Below, piece after piece: positions 23,752 through 34,721 of a stretch of 64,000 bases of DNA. Within the stretch, counting starts at the first letter, position 1, and each line of letters begins with the position of its first letter. This DNA is from Mikania micrantha (lineage: Eukaryota > Streptophyta > Magnoliopsida > Asterales > Asteraceae). The DNA lies in contig CM018689.1 of the NCBI GenBank assembly GCA_009363875.1, positions 56,049,741 through 56,113,740 on the forward strand. Reading direction: 5' to 3'. Under the pieces are notes generated by a model. The model saw only the letters and a program-made list of their open reading frames with translations. It was not told where the DNA came from and ran no database searches. The translations under genes were made by a program, and so were the position numbers.

Positions 23752-26489
23752 TTAAGCCTGCAATTTTTAACATTATAATACTATATGACTAATGACTCAT
23801 AGAACCTTATACATAACGTATAATGATTTTTATCTATTAGAAAAAATAATGTTATAATCATTTTTTTATAAATACATTTATGATGTTTTTTTTAACTACA
23901 TTATAATGAACTACATAAATATCTTTATGTATTTTTAATACAAGAATAAAAACGTGCATTTATTTTTGTGTTCATAAAAATTTTAAACGAGCTCAATTAA
24001 TACCTACATTTACTTTTAAAATAGTGAATATTACAATTATGTTTAAAATTATAGAATGCAAAAATTACGTTTTTCATTATAATTGTTTTGGAAAACAATT
24101 TTATAATAATTAATTATGCAAATAAAAAATTAATCACACGATAAAATAATTCTACACATATATAAGAAACAATGAGAACGGGGGAAGATGGACACTAAAA
24201 TATGACGCAATAATGATTATAGTGTCAGTCTGTCGTATTGTAGAACATTGATAAAAATTAGCATGCTCAAGAAGGTAGTGACGGTAGTCGAGACTACTTC
24301 TAGGCAAGATGTTGCTTTTATAGTTAATTTTGAGGTTGATTAGATGTCACTTTGTTTAGCGGGTGAGGACTTGAGGCACTCAGCGAGTTCATCTTCGTAA
24401 AAAAGTTTGGAAACCAATCACGAGGATATCCACATCAATGGTCAAAGGTGTCAATGTCTCACGATGTGTCCTCTCAAGCTTATAACATGTCATACACTTT
24501 GGATAGCATGTGTAAAAACATCTAAGGTAGATATGATATGTATTATGTAGCCACTCATAAATATATGTCCTATTGGCCTCTTATTTTCGCATAAAGCGAA
24601 GTAATCGACCGTCCAACAAACAAGATTGTGACTAGGTGATGCAAGAAGCAAATGCATAAAAAAAAGATCATATTAAGTGCACAACTCCTAACTCTGTTGA
24701 TCTCCGACTATATTTTATTCTAACATCTTATGTATATATGTATGTAATGAGTTTCGCATGATGTTAACCCTAGATTTCCCTGGTGCATCATTTATATGCG
24801 ACCATCATACCTTTATGACGTCATCAAACTCCTCATTGCGCCGTAATCGATAAATATTTGTATTGGTCTTAACAACCATGTATATAATCCAAATCAAACA
24901 AAAATCTTGTATCAAAAACATATATTTGTTAACACCAATAAAATTTTATATTATACAAACATAATGAAATATGTTATACTTGATCGGTGATAAAAACTTA
25001 TTTGTTTATAGAAGATTAATGCCAAGCATTGATAAGTTAAAACTTGACATCGTCAACTATATGTAGTTTCTTTACACATTTATCAAGAAACTATGCATTA
25101 CGACAAATACTTGATACGTATATTAATAAATTTCATGCTACGCCATGGTATATTAAATAATTATGTATCTCTATCAAATAATTGGAGCACATGTCAAAGA
25201 ATGTTACGTCATGTCAAACATTTTGTGCATATATCAAGGAATCTTATGTTATGTCAAATAATTTATTTTTTACATGAGTTGCATATGTTATTCAACTTGT
25301 ATAGTTCAAGAACTATATGTCCCATATGTCTTTATGACTTTATGTTTTATATGACTTGTATGTATTTCTTATAAGCATGCCAATATATGACTCTTGTAGC
25401 TTTTTTAAACATTAATGTTTTAGAAAGTTTGTTTATTGAAACATTCAGCTTTAAAATAATGCTTTTGAAAAAGTATTATTTGTACAAATATCTTATTATA
25501 TAAAATTTTAGGCCTTAAATTATTCTTTAAATTTTGGTTTTTAAATTATTTTATAAAACTTATATTCTTAAAAAAAACAAGTTTATAATATTTTGTAATA
25601 TAAAAAAGTTCGTTATTTTTGAAAAAAAAATCATTTTTTGCAATAAATTGTTTTTATAGAAAATATGGCTTTTAACAAATATTTTTTTAACATGCTTAAG
25701 AAATTTATTTTTCTAAATTATAAAGGTAAATACAATTGGTATTTTATATTATTATTTAATAAAACAAAGATATGTTTAATATGAAAGAGGCTGGAAAATT
25801 TACATAGATGCTCTAAATAATGATACGTGCCAAATTTATGTTTATTAATAGTATAAAGATTGAATAAAAAGGTAAATTATAACTATTTAATTGATGAGAC
25901 TACAATTGTCAATAATTAAATGTATATTAAATATATACAAACATAATTTTAATATTATTGTTTAATAAGATAACGAAGTTAGAAAAACAAGACTGGAAAT
26001 AGAAGGAGAGAAATGAAAAATAAGAATAAAAAACAACATATAGAGTAACACACATTACTTTTGCTTTTGTTATGTATTAGCATAGATATAATATTTTCAT
26101 GTTTTCTTTTTTACACCTTAAAAAATTGAAATTAATCATTTGCTAATTTTGAAGAATTAATAAATTACGCTTCTTTTTTTTCTTTACAAAGTTTACAAAA
26201 ACCTTTTAGTTTATCAGATTTGATGAGTCGGTCTAGACTTCTCGTTCGGCCGGCTGTCCGCCTATCCGGGACACCACCGTACTTGCAAAAACGCCAAGGG
26301 GCGCGTGTCCAAAATATGGGCCACTAAATTGGACTTTTTAATGGGCTTTAAGGTGCCAGTGTGCCACTATGATTCTAGCCATCTAGGTCCTCTAGGAGTC
26401 TAGGATAGCAGGATATAGGACAACCTTTGTGTTTCTTTCATTTTTGCCATTATAAAAACTTAAAAAGGGTACGATAGGGGATAGGAGCT
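23752..26489. other. AT-rich intergenic DNA, no gene seen
   Basis: Stops are dense in all frames. Repeated ATGTCAA and ATATCAAG words occur at 25080-25280. The higher-GC part (26215-26460) has no open frame or known motif. A block at 24240-24660 looks somewhat like decayed coding sequence on the minus strand, but I could not name a family. Confidence 0.4.
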
Positions 26490-27013
26490 TAGGGGTGTAA
26501 ACGAGTCGAGTTGATACTGAGCTCGTTAAGACTTGAGATCGGTTTGTTTATACAAAATAGGGCTCGGGCTTGAGCTCGAGCTCGGCTTGTTAAGAGTTTT
26601 ATTTACAAGGCTCGAGCTCGGCTCATTAGAAAACCTTGATGCTCGAGCTCGGATCGGCTCGTTTAAATTTTAATTATTTAATTTATTTACTTTAATTACT
26701 AATTTAATTATATTTTCTAAATTTAACATAAAATATTTGATTTAAATATATTTATCATAATTTTATGTATAAAAATAATTAATTTTATATACAAACACTT
26801 AATATAATTAAAAAAAAGTAACATAAACAAAAAGCTCGATAAGGCTCGCGAACGGGCTCGAACTCGATATGTAAAGCTCGAGCTTGGGCTCGATACTAAA
26901 CGAGCCACACTTTTGGGCTCGAGCTCGGGCTCATTAAGGCTTGGCTCATTCAAGCTTTTTACTGATCCGATCCCGAGTATTTTACGAGCTACATTGATTC
27001 GTTTACTCCCCTA
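26490..27013. mobile_element. hAT-like MITE, CGAGC-word family, second copy
   Basis: Ends are TAGGGGTGTAAACGAG at 26490 and GTTTACTCCCCTA at 27013. The outer parts carry GCTCGAGCTCGGCTCG words. The AT-rich core at 26672-26815 is the reverse complement of the core at 10150-10340, so the central part is inverted relative to the first copy. No TSD was found, so it is probably older. Confidence 0.65.
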
Positions 27014-29093
27014 ATAAGGGCCAAAAAAACTATTCAAAAACCATGACCAAACTGTAAACTGATCCGAAAACAAAGAAAGGAATTGTTTTGGATGAAACCA
27101 ATTTAAAACCAACCTAACCTATTGATGTGTTTTGTGAAACAAATCTAATTTTCCATTTGTTTTTGTTGAATTTCTGTACAGTTATATTCGGTTTTGGAGT
27201 CGATTGTCACACCCCGACCGACGGCGGAATACGTCGGGGCGCGAGCTCGACTGTTCATTAGCTCATGGTGCTATGTTATAAGTTTCAATATTTAATGCAT
27301 CATTATTACAAAACCAGCACAACATTCATTGAATAATAAACATACATTACATGAATTGAATAAACAAATTATTAAAATTGAAATTCTAAACATTGTTTTA
27401 AAGAATTAACTAGGTCTACTAGCATAAACCTATCATATGTCTTCGCCAAAGCATCCTCTTAACCTGTTACATATGCAAAATAAAGATTTTGTCAACTATT
27501 TGCATAGTTGGTGAGTAACCCATACATTTTATATAGTATACGTAAGAAAAATGATGCAATTCAATTAGACTACAAAGTTTAAACTCTAGCACGCATATCC
27601 TACTAGTTTGCAATTAAGTTTATAGAATATCTCGTCTCCAAACACGTATCAATACTTAGCTAAAAAGCTTAGTATATCTACAAGTCTGCCATAGTTTATA
27701 TCGTCTCCAAACTCGTTCCATACAAAGCACAAGGCTAAGTATATTCACAAGTCTGCCCATGATTGTACTTTTCGCCCTTTTATCACATTTGACCTAAGTC
27801 AAAGCGAAGGCGGTATCTAACGCACCTTAGGCTACTCGGTATCGAATAACATAGAATAACATAGAATCACAAAGCAAATAGAATCACATAGCATGAATTC
27901 AAACTAAATATACTAAAAGCATTGCATCTATAGAATTTGAATTTAGAATAACTTGGATTTTGAATACTGGCATATGTAACATCCCAAAAGTACAAAATAT
28001 AAAAGAGGGAGTATAGAATTACTCACATGATGTCCTAGCTTTGTCACTTGAATCGTTGCCTAGAATTTACAAAGTCGTGCTTGCACACCTTAACCTAAAG
28101 GTAATAGAATTTCTTAGTCTATGTACTTAGAGTTCAAGTTTTGGCATACTAGTTTCTATGGCATACTATGGAAGTCCTAATTGAAATGTCTAAGTTTGAA
28201 TGGTTTTCATTTAGGATTATTTATTTATTTATCAATTAAATAAATAAATATCCTAATTGATTTTGAATGATATGATTATTTATTTATTTCACTTTGAATA
28301 ATCAAATAAATAAATATCATAATTGATTTTGAATAACCATTTATTTATTTGATTTTAAATAATCAAAAAAATATCTTGATTGATTTAGAATAATCATTTA
28401 TTATTTGATTTTTGAATAACCAAATATCCTAATGGATTTACAATAATTATTTATTTGATTTTGGATAATCAAGTAAGTAATTACCCTATTTGATTTTCGA
28501 ATAATCATTTGAATATCACCTAATTTCCAACCTTTTGTTTTAAGATTTAATAATTGGATTTAAAATCATTTATAAAATTTGAATGATTTAATTTAATCTA
28601 CCTTAAAAGTTGTATATTTGTTTCAAAGTCATAAATGAAAAACCTTTAGCTTTTTATTTAAATGTTTAATTGATTTAAAAAAAATATATAATTTCTTGTT
28701 TTCTTTGCTTATAAAAGTTTTGCTTTTAAAATAGTATTGCTTTATTTTGTTTAATAGTTTAAAATAGTTTCTTAGTTCCAATTAAATTTTATCTTTTGAA
28801 ACCAAACAATTTTTAATAATAAAAGAAAGAATTTATTAATGACTTAATAAAATATACACATTCATGTATTTTATAAAATTAGTTTAGTATTAAAATAATA
28901 AAACAGTAATTATAAATAAACTAGAGTTTTCAATTAGATAAAAGAAAATAACTAGTTTATGTAGAATACAAATAGAAAAATTCTGAAATAATTTATTTGT
29001 TTATTTATTTATTTTACAGAATATTAATTATTGATTTTTAGGATAAAAATAATTGGTTAGAAATGGTCCAAAACCCTAAAACCGGTTTAGATG

Positions 29094-29163
29094 TCGGCAC
29101 TGGGGTTCGAACCTGCGTCTCGCCTCCCCAGCACCAGCGTCTTAACAGCTGGGCTGGGAGGCT
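29094..29163 (-). repeat. tRNA-derived sequence (SINE head or tRNA pseudogene)
   Basis: Read on the minus strand it has GCTGTTAAGACGCTGG (box A-like, as in Leu/Ser tRNAs) and, about 40 bases later, CAGGTTCGAACCCCAG, a full T-arm with box B. No acceptor stem pairs well and there is no tail or TSD that I can define. It lies inside the LTR-type unit. Confidence 0.5.
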
Positions 29164-30018
29164 TTTCATTGACTGATCTTGAATCGAAATAAAGTTAAAC
29201 AAAGTTTTAAAAGAAACCAAGAATTCGTATGAACCCTAATTGATTTGTTTCCCCAATTCGATCTAATAGTCGATCTTAAGCCTCTGGAATGAGAGGGCTT
29301 TCAATCCTCACTTAAAAACGAGTAGAATGGTGTGGAACTTACTTGGATCGATTAAGAATTGAAGGGGTTCGAGTGTGATGCAGGTTCGGTCGGCCTTGGG
29401 TCTTCAATCCCGACTTCAGAACGGTTGGAAATCGAATTGTGATGTTCAGAAAGTTTTGTGAAGACCAGAGCAAGGTTTAGAATGTGTTTAAATCGCTTTT
29501 TATACTGCTCTCGTTTGAATCTTATTTTTGGTTCTTGTTCGACTTTATGAGGATCATATCCTCTTGATTTGCTTTGATTTTGTGTGATTTACTGGTTTGA
29601 TACGAATCACGCATTCATTTCATTCACAAATCCATTCCTAATTTGGTTCTAAATCGTGCGAATAAGCTGGAATGGATCACGGGTCGCGAGAGGGGATGGC
29701 TGGGTTGGGTTGGGCTGATGGGCGAAGGAGAAGAGAAAGAAAGAAAAGGAGTTTGGGCTTTTGACAGTTTCTACCCTCAACTTTTACTTTTTTTTAAATC
29801 CTTATTTAAATTCATTACACTCACATGTTAGTTTATATGATTTACAAATTCAGCCCTTAAACCATTAAATTTTTATATTTAAAAGTTTTATTAAGAATTC
29901 CACTCCAGCGCGGCTGGCTAATCCCACATGGGTTGAGTAAGGGGAACGAAACTTCCTTATAAGGGGGAGTGGAGACCTTCTCTATTGGACGCGTTTTGGG
30001 CTTAGTTGGCTGTGGAGC

Positions 30019-30104
30019 ACATGAAAACTCCACAGTTAAGCGTGCTCAGGTGGCAGCAATCCAGGGATGGGTGACCTCCCTGGGAAGTTTTCACCCGGGT
30101 AACC
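30019..30104 (+). repeat. 5S rRNA-derived block, left copy
   Basis: From ACATGAAAACTCC to GGGAAGTTTTC this follows plant 5S rRNA, with box A, the intermediate element region and box C in order. It is not a true 5S gene: the 5' part of 5S rRNA is replaced and the unit stands alone inside an LTR. It could still drive RNA polymerase III transcription, as reported for Cassandra. Confidence 0.7.
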
Positions 30105-30357
30105 AAAAGCAAATCCGTGAGCCCGGTGGGGCAGAGCGGACAATATCCAATACGGCCGGCTGTTACAGATGGTATCAGAGCCAGGGGCCGAATCCATGTG
30201 ATCAGCGGGGACGCTGATTCCCCAGTGGGGGAGGAATTCCACTCCAGCGCGGCTGGCTAATCCCACATGGGTTGAGTAAGGGGAACGAAACTTCCTTATA
30301 AGGGGGAGTGGAGACCTTCTCTATTGGACGCGTTTTGGGCTTAGTTGGCTGTGGAGC

Positions 30358-30443
30358 ACATGAAAACTCCACAGTTAAGCGTGCTCAGGTGGCAGCAATC
30401 CAGGGATGGGTGACCTCCCTGGGAAGTTTTCACCCGGGTAACC
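30358..30443 (+). repeat. 5S rRNA-derived block, right copy
   Basis: Identical to the left copy 339 bases upstream, within the second LTR of the TRIM. Confidence 0.7.
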
Positions 30444-30511
30444 AAAAGCAAATCCGTGAGCCCGGTGGGGCAGAGCGGACAATATCCAATACGGCCGGCT
30501 GTTACATCGAT

Positions 30512-33500
30512 TTATGTTGGTTCTTCACATTTTCATAATTTGATGCTTGCAGGTAATAAACGTGTTATTGTGGCACAAAAGATCAAGAAAACGAGCTCCT
30601 GGGTGAATGAGAACGGACACGAAGACAAAGAAACAGAAAAGCTGGATTCTGGAACCCTTCACGTCACGCGACATCCTCAAGAAACCCTGTCGCGTAGCGC
30701 GAGAGGTGGAAATTACAATTTTGACCCTTTTAATGATGATGGGTTGACCCCGACTGTTTTGTCGGGCAGCGGGTATCCTCACGTAGCGCGAGGGGTTTCA
30801 AGATGATCGTCGCATAGCGTAACGAGGTGTAAAATTCAGAAATTCGAGTTTGACAAATTAAAACGGTTGGAGACTTAATTTTTAGGGTTACTGACGATTA
30901 GAGACGAGATTTGGAGGCGACCAAAGAGCTGTAGAAGACAAGTAAGGCAAGATCTATCATTCGGAAGCCCTAGGATCGATATTCGAAGGGTGTACAACGA
31001 TCGGTTTCGGTTTCTTACTTGTTTTATACATTTGAATGATGTTTAGCATCGGTTTATACACTATTTCCTTCTGTTTGTTCGTTATGATTTGTGACTAAAC
31101 CTTTAGGCCACATAGGGTTTCATGATATGCATGTTTAATGACTATAATGATTGATTGTGGAACAAGTTTGTGTCTTTCAATGATATAACGATTTGGTTTG
31201 GATTCTTGGATGTATATGAATGTTTATTTTGATTGTGATTTGATTTATCGATTCCTCGTGTACTTTGGCGAATGTCTTTCGTATAATAGGTGCATGCTAG
31301 GTCAGTTACTTGGTGTTCTTGATTTGTGGATGAATTACTAGACGTATTGATTCATAGGAATGATACTTAGGTCACAACCGAATTAAATGTTTAACCAAAT
31401 TCAAAAGCCGTGAGGTGAGGGTTTGTTAGTGTGTCTTGATTGTTTAATAACTAGTTGAAGTCTTTGTGAAAAGACTAGGATTAGGTTAATTGAACATACT
31501 CTTGCATGCTAAATCCAAGATGATTCTCCTTATTATCCCGCATACTTTTTTGTATCGAGGCTTTCGTTTTCGTGAGGTAGATGGTCTCTACGATATATCA
31601 TTGAAGGGTCGGTTAACTTGTGAGAGTAATTAACCTAAACCGGTAATTAAAAGACTTGTAGACACTTTAGTTGAAATCCTTGAGAAAGGTCAAAGATACT
31701 CTAATTTGTTCATGAGTTAAAATTCAAATATCCCGGTTCCACAATAAGTTCCATAATCAATCTAAAACGTATTAGAGTATTTTTGACATTTCTCAAGGAT
31801 TTCAACTAAAGTGTCTACAAGTCTTTTAATTACCGGTTTAGGTTAATTACTTTCACAAGTTAACCGACCCTTCAATGATATATCGTAGAGACCATCTACA
31901 GGTGGATTATCGCACTCTACCACCGATGATGCCGGAGGACATGCACCCGCGTTACCCACAATAATTCATGCCATCACGATGGGTCCTTTATCAACAACAA
32001 CCACCACCAGAACAGGGTTCGAGCACAACTGGAGCTTTTAACATGCGGGACATGAGGGATAGCTTGATGGAGGAGTGGTTCGGACCACCAATGCTTTGTC
32101 CACCACGAGATGACTATTTTCCAGGCACTCACTGATCGTCTGTGATCATGTCCATGTGCTCTTTCCATGCTTTTATAACTGTTTGTTTGTTTGAACTATG
32201 TTTGTCAATTTGTGTTTGTGTTGGTTGCTTAATGTTTAGTTGAAGTCGATGTTTATTGAAATGGAGTGTAAAAAGGGAGTTTTATGGGGCATCTAGGTAA
32301 GTCATCACATCATCCTCATTTCACACTCATAATTAGTGAAAAATTTACATTGGGGACAATGTAAGGTTTAAGTGTGGGGATGAGGGGAAACTTTGAAAAA
32401 TTTTAAAACTTGTTCAAAAGTGGTCTTTTTGTGCACGAAAAACAAATTTTTTCTCAAAGAAAATCGTGAAAGTGTCTTAAACCGGTGTATACGTTTAAAT
32501 TCGCAATTATGTCTAGTTTTTTAAGTTGCGGAATAAAGTCTTCTTAGCAAGTTGTATAAAAATTTGGTAGGTGAGTCTCAATTAAGGATATAAGGCTAGA
32601 TAGTGGATAAACGTGCATGTTTTACATCCGAAACCCATTACCACCGTTTTTGTGAGAAATTGAGCTTGTATGGAGCTTGAATTAGATGTAGAAGTAAATT
32701 CTCATTTTCTTTTGATGTGTGACTACCATAATGTTGTGGTCATTTCAGAACTTGCAAAGATAATACATGTTAAGACCATGAGGGAGAGTGTGCACAAAAG
32801 TGATAGAGGTATTAGAATAACCCCTTTGTTCAGCCTTTTTGTTTGTTCCACTAGCCCTTGAAAAATCCCCTAGTCACCCTTTTAAGCCAATTACCCATTC
32901 CTTTTCTAAACCAAACCCATGTCATCAGTCGAAAAGTGCCTTGTTAGCCATTTTATTTTTGAACCCATTTTTGTGAATCCAAGTTGAGTAGTATTGATGT
33001 TGAAGTTAAAAAAATAAAAATAAAAAAGGAAGAAAAATTGTTCATAATGATGTTAGTTTCGTTTAGAAATAAGAAGTAATCAAATAAGGGTAAATACTTA
33101 CCTTTGTGATTATGTGTAGGAGTTTTGTTTTTCTTAAGTAGACTTGGATTTCACTTTTTATAGCTATTTCCATTTCTTTTTCCTTACCTTAGCCCTAGCC
33201 AACTTTACAACCTTTAAAGACCTCTTGATTTGTGTAGACTTTGTACATAATGGTGGAGATGTGATTGCTTTGCAAGCCTATGATGATGCATCATTAGTGG
33301 ATTGAGAGTTTAGAAATACTAGTGCATCATTGCTAGTTCAGAAACAAAACCAAGTGGAGTGTTTATTGTGAGAGGTGTAAATGCATGCATGTGAACCATT
33401 TAAAGCTAAGTGTCCTTGGTTAGGGATTTTCTTGTCGAATGTGTAAATCTATTGCACGTTGTAAGTCTTGGGAATTCGGTGTGATTATGGATTTTTGCTA

Positions 33501-33609
33501 TTAACCGATAAAGAGATGTTTAAGCGATGGTTTTTGTTGATTTGTTTGTTATTGTGTGTAAAGGACTTTGCTTGGGACAAGCAAAACATAAGTGTGAGGA
33601 TGTGATGCG
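30512..33609 (+). mobile_element. Athila-like Ty3 retrotransposon remnant (interior)
   Basis: The motif ACATTGGGGACAATGTAAGG followed by AAGTGTGGGGATG (about 32347-32384) is typical of the 3' non-coding interior of Athila-type Ty3 elements. A reading-frame tail (MRWVLYQQQPPPEQGSS to PPRDDYFPGTH, ending at about 32134) may be the end of its polyprotein or third ORF. The left part (30512-31575), with CACATAGGGTTTCATGAT, looks like a different LTR fragment. No reverse transcriptase or integrase remains. A 129-bp inverted repeat lies at 31577-31899. Confidence 0.5.
31577..31899. repeat. 129-bp inverted repeat with 65-base spacer
   Basis: The arm 31577-31705 (GTAGATGGTCTCTACGATAT to CAAAGATACTCTAAT) is matched on the opposite strand by 31771-31899 with only a few mismatches. 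The spacer is 31706-31770. The arms look like LTR sequence, so this is probably a head-to-head rearrangement of retrotransposon DNA. A transcript would form a long hairpin. Confidence 0.8.
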
Positions 33610-34721
33610 TGTTTGTTTTTCAAGAACAGTGTAAAGAATTATTATTATCATTTCGACACAAGAAAATGATGTGCTTTTATCGTTTAAAGTTGCGTTTTTA
33701 TGTGCATTTCACATAGAACAATGACACTTTGAGATACAATGTTGATATGCAGGTAAAGACGCGTTAGATGGATGCCCGGGGGTGTTAATGAGGTAAAACG
33801 ATGCACAGACGGATCAGAAATAGCCGAGAAAAGCTCAGAATTTCAGAAGAGCATATCTTGAGCTAGAAGATGAGTTACGGAATCTATAATATAAGAAAAC
33901 TGAGTTTCTCGATGAGACGTAGCTGTTGGTGAAGTCAGACTGGGCGTAGGCTACGCCCAAGTCACCGTAGGTTATGCCCAAAAAGTCAGCGTTGGCAGAA
34001 TTTTCCCACCGTTCAGATGTGCCCAGCGTAGGCTACGCCCAAAACGCGGAAAACACCTTTTTAACCCTAATTTGCCTATTTTTGAGGAAAAAACTTTCTA
34101 GGACGAAAATTAGACTTTTTGGGGCACTTTTTGGGCGATTTTGAAGCACTTTTGGAGCGTTCTAAAGCCTTGAAACATCAATCCAAACATCAAGATCTAG
34201 ATTCCATCATGCAATTTCACATGAAGATTGAAGATTCATGCATTGAGATGTCCGGCTAAGTTTCTCGTGATCGTCTCCAGATAGAGAATTAGATTTGATG
34301 ATTAGTTTTGTTCTTTGAATTGTCAACCATTGGTATTGAATTCGTTTCTCTTATATTTGTGGATTTGAATATTGTTTGATTGTAAACGATTACGATTTCT
34401 AGGTTTATTTTGCAATTCTAAATTCAAGTTTGTTGCTTTCTTTTCATTCATGGTATGATTGAATGGGTAACTAACGGAATGGGTTTTAAGGTTTTTAGAA
34501 ATCATTGTTTTTTTGTAGAACAAGTAATCAATCAAGTCAACAACATCGGTCTAGTTATTAGTTGTCAATAATATCATTGCTTTGTTCTCAAAATCATACA
34601 TGTTTATCAATTAAAGCATGAATCATGTCTATATGATTCCCAATTGACAAATTAATAAAAACTTAATTGTCTTCCTAATTCGAAATCCGAAGTGATCACT
34701 TTTTCATCTATTGTTTACAAC

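Larger units (their letters stand above)
27205..30506. mobile_element. LTR-type unit bounded by a 5-bp TSD, with a TRIM at its right end
   Basis: It begins with TGTCACACCCCGACCG and ends with GGCCGGCTGTTACA, and both outer flanks are TCGAT (27200-27204 and 30507-30511). These are LTR-type TG..CA ends with the usual 5-bp TSD. The right 612 bases are the 5S-bearing LTR-PBS-LTR structure annotated separately. The left 2.7 kb has no open frame. One reading is a long 5' LTR of 2,963 bases (27205-30167), a primer-binding site, a 66-base interior and a truncated 3' LTR. The other is a solo LTR fused with a Cassandra element. The sequence alone does not decide. Confidence 0.5.
29895..30506 (+). mobile_element. 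Cassandra-like TRIM with 5S rRNA-derived LTRs
   Basis: Two identical 273-bp direct repeats (29895-30167 and 30234-30506) surround a 66-base interior. The interior opens with TGGTATCAGAGCC (30170-30182), complementary to the 3' end of initiator Met-tRNA and so a primer-binding site. It closes with AGTGGGGGAG, a polypurine tract. Each repeat contains a 5S rRNA-like block with the RNA polymerase III internal promoter: CAGTTAAGCGTGCT and GGATGGGTGACCTCC. 5S sequences inside LTRs are the hallmark of Cassandra TRIMs. The identity of the two LTRs points to a young element. The left LTR lacks a TG start and no TSD hugs this unit itself. Confidence 0.8.

Noticed and set aside
24240..24660. Possible decayed coding sequence on the minus strand
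   Set aside because: Some frames read like a broken retroelement protein, but no catalytic motif could be identified.
25093..25374. Open frame of 93 codons
   Set aside because: AT-rich, Tyr/Leu/Ile-rich product, no homology that I recognise, and it lies in repeat-like DNA with ATGTCAA words.
26490..27013. Intact TSD around the second CGAGC-type MITE
   Set aside because: The flanking 8-mers TAGGAGCT and ATAAGGGC do not match.
30019..30104. True 5S rRNA gene
   Set aside because: The 5' part of 5S is missing, there is no tandem unit, and the block lies inside an LTR with PBS and PPT.
29969..30217. Two identical open frames (29969-30217 and the copy at 30308-30538)
   Set aside because: They run through the 5S-derived LTRs of the TRIM, so they are not protein genes.
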